A stretch of 64,000 nt of DNA, taken from assembly GCF_003946575.1 (NCBI RefSeq), contig NZ_RHOP01000007.1, forward strand, positions 1 through 64,000. Reading direction: 5' to 3'. Below the pieces are notes generated by a model. It saw only the letters and a list, made by a program, of their open reading frames with translations. It searched no databases and was not told where the DNA came from. Positions 32,145 to 42,140 of this stretch are shown in pieces. The position numbers and the translations under genes are program-made. The DNA is from Companilactobacillus jidongensis (GTDB lineage: Bacteria > Bacillota > Bacilli > Lactobacillales > Lactobacillaceae). Position 1 is the first letter of the stretch, and each line of letters opens with the position of its first letter.

Positions 32145-32759
32145 ATGACAAGTATTGTTTGGGATTTTGACGGTACATTGGCCAATAGCTATCCAGGGAT
32201 TGTTATGGCTACGCAAAAATCTCTAAAGGAAAATTTTGATATTAATATTTCAAAAGATTCAATTTATAAGGAAGCCCTGAAGACTTCTGTCCGAAAGCTA
32301 GCTGGTGATTTATTAGACGGTGATGATGACAAGGTCAAAACCTTTTATAAGTCATATAAGCTACATGAAAAAACATTTCACGATCAAATAAAATTGATGC
32401 CACATACCAAAATTGCTTTGGAATATTGCAAGGTTCAAGGATATCAACAATTTATCGTGACGCATCGTGATACTTCGATTTTTGCAGTTGCTGAGCGATT
32501 AGGTATTGCAGATTACTTCACGGAAATGGTTAGTGCTGAAGATGGGCATGTTCGCAAACCTGACTCAGAGATGCTGGATTATTTGATTGAAAAATATACT
32601 CTTGATCCTAAGGATACTTGGGTAGTTGGTGATCGTAAAATCGATATTGATTTTGGTGATTCAGTTCATGCTAAAACAATTTTGTTGAGTGATCAAAAAG
32701 TTGACTTTAAGGTTGATCATCAAATTAAATCTCTACGAGAAATAAATACTGTACTTTAG
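32145..32759 (+). CDS. HAD-superfamily phosphatase
   Basis: 204 residues. HAD motifs in order: WDFDGTLANS (nucleophile Asp8, Asp10), FIVTHRD (motif II Thr), KPDSEMLDYL (motif III Lys) and WVVGDRKIDIDFG (motif IV). The helical cap between about 15 and 85 places it with phosphoglycolate phosphatase-like C1-cap enzymes. The substrate cannot be named. It is the third gene of the rel-dtd unit and is followed by a terminator. Confidence 0.88.
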   Translation: MTSIVWDFDGTLANSYPGIVMATQKSLKENFDINISKDSIYKEALKTSVRKLAGDLLDGDDDKVKTFYKSYKLHEKTFHDQIKLMPHTKIALEYCKVQGYQQFIVTHRDTSIFAVAERLGIADYFTEMVSAEDGHVRKPDSEMLDYLIEKYTLDPKDTWVVGDRKIDIDFGDSVHAKTILLSDQKVDFKVDHQIKSLREINTVL

Positions 32760-32774
32760 AATTCAAGACAAATA

Positions 32775-32812
32775 AATAGACTGAGACGTTTTTCGTCTCA
32801 GTCTATTTTTAT
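32775..32812. terminator. Bidirectional terminator between convergent genes
   Basis: AATAGACTGAGACG (32775-32788) and CGTCTCAGTCTATT (32794-32807): a perfect 14-bp stem with TTTTT loop, flanked by A and T runs. It can serve the HAD gene and the minus-strand amidase. Confidence 0.92.
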
Positions 32813-34110
32813 TTGAAGTATTCTTTTAAACCATTTGTTACAGCCTGTGCAACTTGTGATTTGTATGAATCAGACTTGATGTAGCCGTAATCTGAGGTCG
32901 AATTGATGTATCCTAATTCAATCAAGATTGAAGGCTGACTGTTGTAGTGTAAGACATACAAGTCTTTTTGTTGTGTACCACGATTATTGATGGCTAAATT
33001 CTTCAATTGATCGTTGATATCTGTAGCTAGATTACTATCTTTGTTCTTGCCATAATAGTAAGTCGTTACTCCTGTACCAGCATCTTGTTCACCAGTTGAA
33101 TCAAAGTGTAAACTGATGAATGCATCGGCCTCGATTTTACTCGATAGACGAGCTCGTTCGCCCAATGTCTTGGTATCATCACCAGAACGAGTTAGAACAA
33201 CTCTGGCACCAGTCTTTTCAAGATCGGCTTTGATTGCTTTAGCATAGGCTAAAGTGAAGTTTTTTTCGTAGGTCTTTTTCTTGGATTCTGCACCAACATC
33301 ATTGCCACCATGTCCGGGATCAATGACGATAGTTGCTTCTGAAATATTAGTTGCGGCTGACTTAATAGCACTCTTAGTTCCAGAAATTGTTACGACCCAG
33401 CTAGCAACATAGCCAACAGAACCATCACTATCTCTTACTTTGTACCACTTGCCACTCTTGCTTAAGTAGTCAAATTTTTTACCGACATTAACGGTCTTAA
33501 TAGCACGACTACCACTGTTAGGATCAATTCGTAATTTAGTATTTGACTGCGTGACCGTAACGGTCTTAATATCACTGTCTCTAGAGCTTGAAGTATCGCT
33601 AGAACCTGAAGTCTCATCAGTTCCTTGGATGAATTGACTCTTGACCCAACCAGCGGTTCCTTTGTAGAGAATCTGTGACCATTCTTGCTCTTGATACATG
33701 ACGGTAACTTTTTGAGATTGTTCGATCGTGCCAAGAACATTACTGTTAGCATCGTCGTTTTTAAAAACTGTGGTATTAGGTACTTTGACGATACCAACTT
33801 TATTTGTGGCAGAACTTACTTCAGTATTATCTATTAACCAACTTGCTACCCAACCAATTTTGTCTCCGGAAAGGCGAACTTGATACCATTTATTTTTTTC
33901 AGCCAAAATAGCTAATTTGTCGCCTTTTTTTACTTGACCCATATTGGAATAGGAAAGTCCCGGACCAACACGCACGTTGACCGAATCAGACTCGACAACA
34001 ATTGCATTTGCGTTCGCCAAAGCTACAGTCGACCAACTTGATAAGGCAATTAAAAAAACAATGGCAACAAATAGTTTATTTTTAATTAAAAAAGTTATTA
34101 TCTTTTTCAT
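32809..34110 (-). CDS. Secreted N-acetylmuramoyl-L-alanine amidase with three SH3 domains
   Basis: 433 residues. Signal peptide or anchor (about 1-33), SH3b domains at about 37-97, 103-165 and 183-247 (VNVRVGPGLSYSNMGQV, TKLRIDPNSGSRAIKTV), then an Amidase_3 domain (about 260-433). Zinc ligands and catalytic residues are visible: His in IDPGHGG, Glu in YEKNFTL, His in SLHFD, Glu in LIELGYI. It cleaves the lactam bond between muramic acid and the stem peptide during growth or separation; the SH3 domains bind the wall. It is divergent from the ClC gene across a region with Fur-like palindromes. Confidence 0.92.
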   Translation of the reverse strand: MKKIITFLIKNKLFVAIVFLIALSSWSTVALANANAIVVESDSVNVRVGPGLSYSNMGQVKKGDKLAILAEKNKWYQVRLSGDKIGWVASWLIDNTEVSSATNKVGIVKVPNTTVFKNDDANSNVLGTIEQSQKVTVMYQEQEWSQILYKGTAGWVKSQFIQGTDETSGSSDTSSSRDSDIKTVTVTQSNTKLRIDPNSGSRAIKTVNVGKKFDYLSKSGKWYKVRDSDGSVGYVASWVVTISGTKSAIKSAATNISEATIVIDPGHGGNDVGAESKKKTYEKNFTLAYAKAIKADLEKTGARVVLTRSGDDTKTLGERARLSSKIEADAFISLHFDSTGEQDAGTGVTTYYYGKNKDSNLATDINDQLKNLAINNRGTQQKDLYVLHYNSQPSILIELGYINSTSDYGYIKSDSYKSQVAQAVTNGLKEYFK

Positions 34111-34135
34111 TTAAAGGATTCCTTTGTTGTCGCTA

Positions 34136-34151
34136 TAATGATTATCATATA
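34136..34151. promoter_or_regulatory. Fur-family-like palindrome before the amidase gene
   Basis: Read on the minus strand, TGATAATCATTATAG matches the Fur 15-mer TGATAATNATTATCA at 13 of 15 positions. A+T-richness makes chance matches likely, so this is a weak call. Confidence 0.35.
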
Positions 34152-34212
34152 TGTATATCTTACTGAAAAAACATGAAACTTAAAAGGTAGAAAGTGAAAA
34201 ATTCACAGAAAA

Positions 34213-34257
34213 TTGACATTTTTAAGTAATAATATTAGTTAATATGATAATTATCAT
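34213..34257 (+). promoter_or_regulatory. Promoter-proximal palindrome before the ClC gene
   Basis: TTGACA (34213-34218) is a perfect -35 box, although no good -10 lies at 17 bases. Downstream, ATGATAATTATCAT (34244-34257) is a perfect 14-bp palindrome with Fur/PerR-like half sites, ending about 15 bases before the first possible start codon. Confidence 0.45.
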
Positions 34258-34272
34258 TAGAATTTAGAAATA

Positions 34273-35499
34273 ATGGGGTTTATTTTGAAAAAATTTAGTG
34301 TGATATTTCTCTTATATAGTATTTTACTAGGATTCCTGGTTGGAATCACGGCAGGTGCTTATTTAATTTTAGTGAACTTTTTAATTAATTTAATTTGGAA
34401 AACTGTACCAAATGTATTTAATATTTCGACGATTTATTATCCGCTGATAATTTGTGGTCTGGGCGGGATTCTTATTGGTCTTCTACAACGTAAGAATGGT
34501 AATTATCCTCGGACGATGGTTGAAGTTCTTGGTGAATATAAGCAGACTGGCAAAATCAAATATACTAATGAAATCAGAAAGAACTTCTTTCATGCAATTC
34601 CAGTATTAGCGTTAGGAGCAAGTGTAGGTCCCGAAGCAGCATTATCTGGTATCCTCGGAGGATTGGTAAACTGGGTCGGTGATCGCATGCGATTAACACT
34701 GGAACGACGTGAAGAATTGATAAACATGGGGATCGGTGCAATTTTGTCGACTGTATTCTATGCTCCATTTGCAGGTATAGGTAAGGCGTTTGACGAACCA
34801 ACACGTGATTTTAGAATAAAAAGTAGAAAAATATTTGTGTATTCAGTTACAGTATTGTCTGGTGTGATATGATTTTATCTGATTAATAAAGTCTTACCAC
34901 ATGAAAGTAGTTTTGGAATTCATTTTCGAAGAAATATTAATTGGACTTGGCAAGGATTTGCCTTAATACCGGTCGCATTAATTATCGGAGTCGTATTTGG
35001 AATGCTTTTCAATAACCTAGGTAAGTGGAGTCATAAACTGACTAAAAATAATAAAAAAACAGTTATCTGGGCCATTTTAGGCGGTTTGATCATTGGAACT
35101 GCTGGAATTGTTTCTCCGTACTTTATGTTTTCAGGTGAAGCACAGTTACTTGGCTTTTCAAGAGTTGCTGTCTCACAGTCAGCAATGCTTTTGATTTTTA
35201 TTGCTGTGGGCAAAGCTTTTATAACTAATTTTTGTTTTTCTTTAGGATGGCGTGGTGGATTGATTTTTCCAGCGATATTTTCTAGTGCTGCCGCTGGTTT
35301 TGCCTTAGCAACTATTTTGCCGTTTACACCAGCTATTATTGTGTCAGTGACTATTGCATCAAGCCTGACCTATATTATGAGACAGCCTGGAGTTGTAGCA
35401 GGGCTACTATTATTTTTGTTACCAATAGAAGTATTTCCGATTATTATAATTGTTTGTTATTTGACAAATTATTTGCTGAAATCACTTTCAAAACGCTAA
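34273..35499 (+). pseudogene. ClC-type chloride channel/transporter gene interrupted by one in-frame TGA
   Basis: The reading frame is continuous from 34273 to 35499 except for a TGA at 34870-34872. Together the two halves would give about 407 residues of a ClC protein: GASVGPEAALSG (anion-filter segment) before the stop and GWRGGLIFP (second filter segment) after it. The downstream half has no ribosome site near the stop; the next in-frame ATG is at 35002. The start may be the ATG at 34273 or a TTG at 34285. A single nonsense mutation, a sequencing error, or readthrough would all explain it; pseudogene is the simplest reading. Confidence 0.82.
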
Positions 35500-35549
35500 T
35501 GCTACTTGACAATTGACGCTGTTTTGATTAATTTATAACTATATTCGAA

Positions 35550-35712
35550 TCAAATTAAAATTGCTCTACAGAGAACCTGGATGCTGAGATCAGGTAAGTA
35601 ATTCATTTGAGTGACGTTTTATCAATCGTCTGGCAGGCGTTAACTGTAGCAAACTATTAGGTGGTACCGTGCAAATGCACCCTTTGTCTTATTTAGGCAG
35701 GGGTGTATTTTT
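35550..35712 (+). promoter_or_regulatory. T-box riboswitch controlling hisS-aspS
   Basis: A T-box leader: the stem I apical hairpin ACCTG/CAGGT encloses GATGCTGAGAT (35575-35595), the T-box sequence reads AGGTGGTACCGTG (35660-35672, a variant of the canonical GGTGGAACC core), and the terminator ATGCACCC (35676-35683) with GGGTGTAT (35701-35708) ends in a T-run. Stem base TTGCTCTACAG (35561-35571) can pair with CTGTAGCAA (35645-35653). Uncharged tRNA would stabilise the antiterminator. A CAT triplet at 35604-35606 is a candidate His specifier, but I could not fix the specifier loop. Confidence 0.85.
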
Positions 35713-35746
35713 TTATATGTATGATTCACCGCAAAAGGAGGATTTT

Positions 35747-37018
35747 ATGCGCTATCAAAAACCAAAGGGTACAGCGGATATTTTACCTGGAGAATCAGAA
35801 AAGTGGCAATATGTAGAATCAGTTGCCCAAAACGTTTTTAGTCGCTATCGTTTTTCAGAGATCAGAACACCGATTTTTGAATCTTATGAAGTCTTTGAAC
35901 GTTCATCAGGTGACACATCAGATATTGTTTCAAAAGAAATGTATGATTTTAAAGACAAGGGTGACAGACACATTGCTCTTCGTCCAGAAGGTACAGCTGG
36001 AGTTGTTCGTGCATACGTTGAGAACAAGTTGTACGGACCTGAATACCAGCGTCCATACAAAGTATGGTACAAGGGACCAATGTTCAGATATGAACGTCCA
36101 CAATCTGGTCGTCAACGTCAATTCCATCAAATCGGTCTTGAAGCATTCGGTTCAGATTCACCAGAACTAGATGTAGAGATTATTTCAGTTGGTTTGAATT
36201 TCTTGAATGAATTAGGGGTTCATAACTTGAAGGTTGCCATTAATACTTTGGGTGATCCCGAGTCACGTGAGAATTACCACAAGGCTTTGGTTGATTATTT
36301 CACACCTTTCAAAGATCAACTTAGTGATGATTCAAAAGTCCGCCTTGAAAAGAATCCATTAAGAATTCTTGATAGCAAAGACGAAAACGATAAGAAATTC
36401 GTTGCTGATGCACCTTCAATTCTGGATTATTTGAATGATGCGTCGAAAGAACGTTTTGAATATCTTAAGTCACTATTAGATGATTTAGACATCAATTATG
36501 TAGTTGATCCAACTATGGTTCGTGGTCTCGATTATTATAATCACACGATTTTTGAGTTCATGGTAACCGATCCAGCTTTTAACAACAAAGAAATTACTGT
36601 GCTAGCTGGTGGTCGTTACAATGGATTGGTTGAAGAACTTGGTGGTAAGTCTGAACCAGGGATAGGTTTTGGTTTAGGTATGGAGCGTTTAATGCTATTG
36701 CTAAAGGATGAAGATATTCATGTTGAGAATAACTTGGATGTTTATCTAGTTACTATAGGTGATTCCGCTGAACGTGCTTCAGTTAAGATCTTGTCAAATC
36801 TTCGTCGTGCAGGTTTCTCAGCTGACAAGGATTATCTACAAAGAAAAACAAAAGCTCAATTTAAGACGGCAGATCGTTTGAACGCTAAGTACACTGTAAC
36901 TATTGGTGATGCTGAGTTAGAGAATGATACCGCTAATGTTAAGAATATGGCTACTGGCGAACAGGTCAGTGTGTCACTTGAAAATCTAGCAGAAGAATTG
37001 AAAAAGATAGAGGGATAA
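35747..37018 (+). CDS. hisS: Histidyl-tRNA synthetase
   Basis: 423 residues from the ATG at 35747 (AAAGGAGG upstream); an upstream in-frame start lies within the T-box terminator. Class II synthetase that charges tRNA-His. Motif 2 ([26 protein letters not shown]), the His-specific [14 protein letters not shown] and motif 3 ([15 protein letters not shown]) are present; the C-terminal anticodon-binding domain spans about 330-423. aspS follows after 6 bases, the usual Firmicute hisS-aspS operon. Confidence 0.97.
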   Translation: MRYQKPKGTADILPGESEKWQYVESVAQNVFSRYRFSEIRTPIFESYEVFERSSGDTSDIVSKEMYDFKDKGDRHIALRPEGTAGVVRAYVENKLYGPEYQRPYKVWYKGPMFRYERPQSGRQRQFHQIGLEAFGSDSPELDVEIISVGLNFLNELGVHNLKVAINTLGDPESRENYHKALVDYFTPFKDQLSDDSKVRLEKNPLRILDSKDENDKKFVADAPSILDYLNDASKERFEYLKSLLDDLDINYVVDPTMVRGLDYYNHTIFEFMVTDPAFNNKEITVLAGGRYNGLVEELGGKSEPGIGFGLGMERLMLLLKDEDIHVENNLDVYLVTIGDSAERASVKILSNLRRAGFSADKDYLQRKTKAQFKTADRLNAKYTVTIGDAELENDTANVKNMATGEQVSVSLENLAEELKKIEG

Positions 37019-37024
37019 GCAAAT

Positions 37025-38794
37025 ATGCAAGAAAGAACAAATTATTGTGGCAGCATTACTGAAGAGTATGTTGGTAAAAAGGTTTCTTTAGATGGATGGG
37101 TTCAAAAACGTCGTGACCTTGGTGGATTGATCTTCGTTGACCTTAGAGATTACAAAGGTTTCGTACAATTAGTATTCAATACTGATCACAAAGAAGCATT
37201 AGAAACAGCTGAATCATTGCGTTCAGAATATGTTATCAATGTTATTGGTACAGTTAGATTACGTGACGAAAGTGCTATTAACGAAAACATTCCAACTGGT
37301 AAAGTTGAAGTTGTCGTTGAAACAGTTGAGTTACTAAATAAATCGATCACACCACCTTTTGAAATCGTTGACGATGTTGATGCTTCAGAAGAAACAAAAT
37401 TAAAGTATCGTTATCTGGATTTACGCAGACCTGAGATGCAAAGTGCTATCCGTACACGTGCTCAAATCAAACATTCAGTACACGAATACTTATACGACAA
37501 TGGTTTCATCGATATTGAAACACCTAACTTAACTCCTTCAACTCCAGAGGGTGCCCGTGATTATCTTGTTCCTTCACGTGTGTATCCTGGACATTTCTTC
37601 GCTTTGCCACAATCACCACAATTATTTAAGCAACTATTGATGGTCGGTGGATTTGACCGTTACTATCAATTGGCACATTGTTTCCGTGATGAAGATCTTC
37701 GTGGAGATCGTCAACCAGAATTTACTCAAATTGATTTAGAGATGAGTTTTATGTCCGCTGAAGAAATTCAAACAGTGACTGAAGGACTTATTGCTCGTGT
37801 TATGAAGGACGAAAAGGGCATTGATGTTAAATTGCCATTCCCAAGAATTGATTGGGATGACGCTATGGCTCGCTATGGTTCAGATAAACCAGATATTCGT
37901 TTTGGCATGGAATTACAAGATTTGAACGATGTCTTCAAAGATACAGAATTCAAGGTCTTCAAGGGAACAATTGACAATGGTGGCCAAGTTAAGGCAATCG
38001 TTGTTAAGAATAATGCTGACAAGTATTCAAGAAAGAATATTGAAGAATATCAAGAATACATCAAGCGTTTTGGCGCTAAGGGTCTTGCATGGCTCAAATT
38101 TAACGATGACAAGATCACTGGACCAGTTGCTAAGTTTATTACTGAACAACATGATGCTTTGGTTGAACGTCTTGGACTTGAAAACAACGACTTAGTATTA
38201 TTCGTTGCTGACAAGAAGAAGGTCGTTGCTGATGCCTTAGGATACTTGCGTGTTGATATTGCTAAGAACTTAAACTTATTCAATCCTAATGAATTTGCTT
38301 TTACATGGGTTGTTAACTGGCCATTATTTGAATATGATGAAGGTATTCAACGCTGGACAGCTGCTCATCACCCATTCACAATGCCTAATGAAGAAGACGT
38401 TCACTACTTGGACGAAGATCCACACAAGGCATATGCTCAAAGTTACGATATCGTTCTTAACGGTTACGAGCTTGGTGGTGGATCAATTCGTATCCATGAT
38501 TACAAGATTCAGGAAAAGATGCTCAAAGCTTTGGACTTCACTAAAGAAAAAGCCTACGAACAATTTGGCTTCCTATTGGATGCCTTGCAATATGGTTGTC
38601 CACCACATGGCGGTTTGGCTATTGGTTTGGATAGATTTGCCATGCTATTGGCTGGTAAAGATAATATCCGTGACGTGATTGCATTCCCTAAGAATTCAAA
38701 TGCAACAGAGCCAATGACACATGCACCAAGACCAGTTGCTGACAATCAATTAGTTGACCTTGGTATTGAAGTTTCAAAGTCAAATAAAGAATAA
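37025..38794 (+). CDS. aspS: Aspartyl-tRNA synthetase
   Basis: 589 residues, bacterial type. N-terminal OB-fold anticodon-binding domain (about 1-110; [23 protein letters not shown]), class II core with motif 2 ([18 protein letters not shown]), the bacterial GAD insertion domain (about 290-420) and motif 3 ([15 protein letters not shown]). Whether it is discriminating or not cannot be told by eye. Co-transcribed with hisS under the T-box. Confidence 0.97.
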   Translation: MQERTNYCGSITEEYVGKKVSLDGWVQKRRDLGGLIFVDLRDYKGFVQLVFNTDHKEALETAESLRSEYVINVIGTVRLRDESAINENIPTGKVEVVVETVELLNKSITPPFEIVDDVDASEETKLKYRYLDLRRPEMQSAIRTRAQIKHSVHEYLYDNGFIDIETPNLTPSTPEGARDYLVPSRVYPGHFFALPQSPQLFKQLLMVGGFDRYYQLAHCFRDEDLRGDRQPEFTQIDLEMSFMSAEEIQTVTEGLIARVMKDEKGIDVKLPFPRIDWDDAMARYGSDKPDIRFGMELQDLNDVFKDTEFKVFKGTIDNGGQVKAIVVKNNADKYSRKNIEEYQEYIKRFGAKGLAWLKFNDDKITGPVAKFITEQHDALVERLGLENNDLVLFVADKKKVVADALGYLRVDIAKNLNLFNPNEFAFTWVVNWPLFEYDEGIQRWTAAHHPFTMPNEEDVHYLDEDPHKAYAQSYDIVLNGYELGGGSIRIHDYKIQEKMLKALDFTKEKAYEQFGFLLDALQYGCPPHGGLAIGLDRFAMLLAGKDNIRDVIAFPKNSNATEPMTHAPRPVADNQLVDLGIEVSKSNKE

Positions 38795-38839
38795 TAAATA
38801 AACTCCCACAATTAAATTACTTAAAGGGGATAATCGAAT

Positions 38840-39154
38840 ATGAAAAAATCAGTTGATGAACAGGTTTTTGAAATTGTAGATGAAATGTATAATTCTTTAT
38901 CAAAGAATGCTGATACTGATCCAGAAATTATGAAAGTTTTGCTGACAGCCGGCACTTATCTAAGCAAAAAGAAAAGTGCATCACAAATTATCGCTTCTAA
39001 AACAGTTAACGGAATTCTGTTAGCCAATGCATCTAATAAATCAAAACTTGATCCGGCTAATTGGAATCGCTTGAAGAAATTGATGATGTTGACACAAACT
39101 GAAGGATTTCAGGGTTCTCCGATGGGACCAACTGATCCTAGATCACAATTTTAA
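38840..39154 (+). CDS. Small helical protein, unknown function
   Basis: 104 residues, ATG after AAAGGGG. Predicted all-helical, without signal peptide, membrane segment or recognised motif. The size and helical texture loosely recall bacteriocin immunity proteins, but nothing nearby encodes a bacteriocin, so I leave it unnamed. It lies 45 bases after aspS and is followed by a strong terminator, so it may be the last gene of the hisS operon. Confidence 0.65.
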   Translation: MKKSVDEQVFEIVDEMYNSLSKNADTDPEIMKVLLTAGTYLSKKKSASQIIASKTVNGILLANASNKSKLDPANWNRLKKLMMLTQTEGFQGSPMGPTDPRSQF

Positions 39155-39168
39155 ATTAACAATAAATT

Positions 39169-39209
39169 AAAGACGCTACAGAAAATAGAATTCTGTAGCG
39201 TCTTTTTTT
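39169..39209. terminator. Intrinsic terminator ending the hisS-aspS unit
   Basis: AAAGACGCTACAGAA (39169-39183) and TTCTGTAGCGTCTTT (39191-39205), a perfect 15-bp stem followed by T residues. Confidence 0.93.
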
Positions 39210-39262
39210 ACTAATTTAATTTTAATTTTCATGAGCCATTTGCTAGATATGGTATATAAGTT

Positions 39263-39284
39263 GCGTATACTTATAGACATACGC
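39263..39284. repeat. Inverted repeat upstream of msrB
   Basis: GCGTAT (39263-39268) and ATACGC (39279-39284) with a 10-base spacer, about 20 bases before the msrB start. It may be an operator; the bound protein is unknown. Confidence 0.4.
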
Positions 39285-39304
39285 TATGACTGGGAGTGAT
39301 TTAA

Positions 39305-39745
39305 TTGGAGAAGGAATACAAGAAAAATCTTGAGAGTCTAACTGATGAACAATTAGATGTGACTCAAAATCGTGGAACAGAAATGCCATTCACTGGTAAA
39401 TATGATGATTTTTATAAGAAGGGTATTTATGTTGATATCGCCAGTGGTGAACCTTTGTTTTCGTCGGCACATAAGTTCGACGCAGGTTGTGGTTGGCCAT
39501 CATTTAGTCAGCCTATCACACAGCTTAAAGAAAGTACGGATCTTAGAACTGGTCATGAACGTACCGAAGTAACCAGCGAGGATGCTGGTTCTCATCTTGG
39601 CCATGTTTTCAATGATGGTCCCAAAGAAATGGGCGGATTGAGATATTGTATCAATTCAGCTGCATTGAAGTTCATTCCATATGAAGAGATGGATCAAAAA
39701 GGTTATTCAGATTATAAAAAATACGTTGAAGCGGGAGATAAATAA
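39305..39745 (+). CDS. msrB: Peptide-methionine (R)-S-oxide reductase
   Basis: 146 residues from TTG at 39305 (GGGAG upstream). It reduces methionine-R-sulfoxide in proteins. GCGWPSF with Cys62 and the nucleophile Cys115 in RYCINSAAL are present, as are the His pair of SHLGHVF (97 and 100). The two CxxC zinc sites of some family members are absent. The stop overlaps the msrA start by one base, giving a coupled pair repairing both sulfoxide isomers. Confidence 0.95.
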   Translation: MEKEYKKNLESLTDEQLDVTQNRGTEMPFTGKYDDFYKKGIYVDIASGEPLFSSAHKFDAGCGWPSFSQPITQLKESTDLRTGHERTEVTSEDAGSHLGHVFNDGPKEMGGLRYCINSAALKFIPYEEMDQKGYSDYKKYVEAGDK

Positions 39746-40263
39746 TGAACGAAAAGAAAGCTGTTTTTGCTGGAGGATGTTTCTGGTGCATGGTCAAACC
39801 ATTCGACGAACAACCGGGAATTATCAAAGTAGTATCAGGCTTTACAGGCGGTCATGTCCCTAATCCGACGTACGAACAGGTCTGCACTGGAACAACCGGT
39901 CATACCGAAGCAGTGGAGATCACCTATGATTCTGACAAGGTTTCATATAGACAACTTGTAGAGATTTATTGGCAAGTTACCGATCCAACTGATGCTGGAG
40001 GTCAGTTTCAAGATCGTGGAGATAACTATCGCCCAGTGATTTATTATGCAGACAAATCCGAAAAAAATGATGCAGAAGAGTCCAAGAAAGCCCTAGCTGA
40101 TGCGAAAAAATTCGAAGATCCCATTGTTACAGAAATTCTTCCAGTTCAACCATTTTATCCAGCAGATGATTATCATCAAGAATTTTATAAGAAAAATCCT
40201 GCTCGATATGAATTAGAAGAAAGCGGTGGCAGATCAGATTTCATCGAAAAACATTGGAATTAA
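39745..40263 (+). CDS. msrA: Peptide-methionine (S)-S-oxide reductase
   Basis: 172 residues. The catalytic motif GGCFWC gives nucleophile Cys12 (Cys15 is the second cysteine), with conserved [26 protein letters not shown] downstream. It reduces methionine-S-sulfoxide using thioredoxin. The overlap with msrB indicates one operon, probably useful against peroxide made by lactate oxidase; that link is inference. Confidence 0.96.
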   Translation: MNEKKAVFAGGCFWCMVKPFDEQPGIIKVVSGFTGGHVPNPTYEQVCTGTTGHTEAVEITYDSDKVSYRQLVEIYWQVTDPTDAGGQFQDRGDNYRPVIYYADKSEKNDAEESKKALADAKKFEDPIVTEILPVQPFYPADDYHQEFYKKNPARYELEESGGRSDFIEKHWN

Positions 40264-40326
40264 GCTGTATTAATATCGATTTGTGCTAATATAATTAGGG
40301 TAAATTCGTTATTAGGAGTAATTTAA

Positions 40327-41205
40327 ATGGATGAAATAGATAAGCTGATTGAAAGACATCAGAACTTATCCAAAATATCAGTTGCGTTCCTATATTCAAT
40401 AGCAGTATCGATCGCGGTTAATATGTTTTGGACACCAGGAGGTATTTATGGTTCAGGTGTAACTGGTGCCGCTCAGTTGATCTCAACTATAAGTGAGCGC
40501 TGGTTTCCATTTCATGTTTCAACTGCGTTGATGTACTTTGCGTTTAACGCACCACTGTTTGTTTTGGCTTGGAAGAAGATCGACCATAATTTTACGGTGT
40601 TCACAATTATTGCCGTAGCCTTTGCATCACTAATGATGCATTTCTTTCCAACGGCTAAGATAACGGCTGATCCATTAGTTTGTGCCATTTTTGGTGCGGT
40701 TGCTAATGGTTTTGGTACAGGTATGGCATTGCGTAATGGAATTTCAACTGGTGGAATAGATATTGTTGGTATTATTTTACGAAAAAAAACTGGTAAGAGT
40801 GTCGGAACGATTAATATTATGTTTAATCTGTTCATTATTGCCTGTGCGGGATTCTTGTTCGGCTGGGTACACGCTTTATACAGTGCTATAAGTATTTTTA
40901 TAAACGGTCAAGTTATCGATATGATCTATAACAAGGATCAGAAGCTTCAAGTTATGATTGTTACATCGAAGCCGAAGTATGTCATCAAAGAAATTCAAAG
41001 TGAGATGCGGCGTGGTATTACGATTGTTCATGATGCTGAAGGTGCCTTCAAACATGAAGAAAAAACTATCTTATTCACAGTTATTTCACGTGCTGAATTG
41101 AATGACCTAGAGACGGCTATGACATTATCAGATCCGCATGCGTTTGTTAGTGTTACTGATACTGTTAAGATATTAGGTAGGTTCTATCAGAAACATATCT
41201 ATTAG
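40327..41205 (+). CDS. YitT-family membrane protein (DUF161/DUF2179)
   Basis: 292 residues. Five or six transmembrane segments in the first 200 residues, with the conserved [14 protein letters not shown] and [12 protein letters not shown] motifs, then a cytoplasmic DUF2179 domain (about 205-290; [17 protein letters not shown]). The transported substrate of YitT proteins is unknown. TAGGAG is the ribosome site. It sits 15 bases upstream of nfo. Confidence 0.88.
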   Translation: MDEIDKLIERHQNLSKISVAFLYSIAVSIAVNMFWTPGGIYGSGVTGAAQLISTISERWFPFHVSTALMYFAFNAPLFVLAWKKIDHNFTVFTIIAVAFASLMMHFFPTAKITADPLVCAIFGAVANGFGTGMALRNGISTGGIDIVGIILRKKTGKSVGTINIMFNLFIIACAGFLFGWVHALYSAISIFINGQVIDMIYNKDQKLQVMIVTSKPKYVIKEIQSEMRRGITIVHDAEGAFKHEEKTILFTVISRAELNDLETAMTLSDPHAFVSVTDTVKILGRFYQKHIY

Positions 41206-41222
41206 AAGAGAGGGTTATTTTG

Positions 41223-42119
41223 ATGATAATCGGATCGCATGTCGCAATGAAAGCACCAAATATGTTAGCTGGTTCAGCTAAAGAGGCACACAGTTATGGT
41301 GCCAATGCTATGATGATTTTTACAGGTGCACCGCAGAACACTCGTCGCAAGAACGTTTCAGAGATGAATATTCCTGAAGGCAAGCGTCTGCTTGAGTTAT
41401 ACGGTATCGACCATATTATTGGTCATGCACCATATATTGTAAATCTTGGAAATACTGTTAAACCTGAGAAGTTGCCTTTTGGTATCTCATTTATGCATGA
41501 TGAATTTGAACGTGCAGATGCTTTAGGCATTGAAGCTATTAGTTTTCACCCGGGTGCGCACTTGAATCAAGGACCTGAAAAAGCACTTCTACAAATTGCT
41601 CAATCATTGGATAAGGCAATTTTGCCTGACCAAAAAGTCAGTGTCGCAATCGAAACTATGGCTGGTAAAGGTACAGAAGTTGGTATCAACTTTGAACAAC
41701 TGGCATATATTTTTGATCATTGTCAAAATAATGATAAGTTATCTGTAACTATGGATACTTGTCATATGAGTGACGCTGGTTATGATGTTAAAAATGACTT
41801 CGATGGTGTATTGAATGAATTTGATCATATTGTTGGCCTTGATAGATTGTCAGTGATTCATCTGAATGATTCAAAGAATGAACGAGGATCACACAAAGAT
41901 CGTCACGACGATATTGGTTTTGGTACGATTGGCTTCGACACATTGAATTATGTTGCACACCATCCACAATTAGAGGATATCCCTAAAATTATGGAAACTC
42001 CTTATGTGAAGCGTGATGAGAATGACAAAAAGGGTGTTGCACCTTTTAAGGCTGAAATTGATATGCTGCGTGAGCAAAAATTTGATCCAGAAATGAAGAA
42101 TAAATTAATAAAAGGATAA
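41223..42119 (+). CDS. nfo: Endonuclease IV (AP endonuclease)
   Basis: 298 residues from the ATG at 41223, 8 bases after GAGAGGG; an in-frame TTG lies just before it. A TIM-barrel, three-zinc enzyme that cuts DNA 5' to abasic sites in base excision repair. Zinc-ligand segments: [69 protein letters not shown]. The family length is normal. Confidence 0.96.
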   Translation: MIIGSHVAMKAPNMLAGSAKEAHSYGANAMMIFTGAPQNTRRKNVSEMNIPEGKRLLELYGIDHIIGHAPYIVNLGNTVKPEKLPFGISFMHDEFERADALGIEAISFHPGAHLNQGPEKALLQIAQSLDKAILPDQKVSVAIETMAGKGTEVGINFEQLAYIFDHCQNNDKLSVTMDTCHMSDAGYDVKNDFDGVLNEFDHIVGLDRLSVIHLNDSKNERGSHKDRHDDIGFGTIGFDTLNYVAHHPQLEDIPKIMETPYVKRDENDKKGVAPFKAEIDMLREQKFDPEMKNKLIKG

Positions 42120-42140
42120 TCCGTGAGGATTATCCTTTTT
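42110..42140. terminator. Bidirectional terminator shared by nfo and the PPDK regulator gene
   Basis: AAAAGGATAATCC (42110-42122) and GGATTATCCTTTT (42127-42139) with GTGA loop: a perfect 13-bp stem in which the stop codons of both convergent genes lie. Confidence 0.93.

Noticed and set aside
34873-35499. Downstream half of the ClC gene as a separate functional gene
   Set aside because: No ribosome site near the first ATG at 35002, and the protein would lack the first half of the pore.
38840-39154. Bacteriocin immunity gene
   Set aside because: Size and helicity alone are insufficient and no bacteriocin precursor or transporter is nearby.
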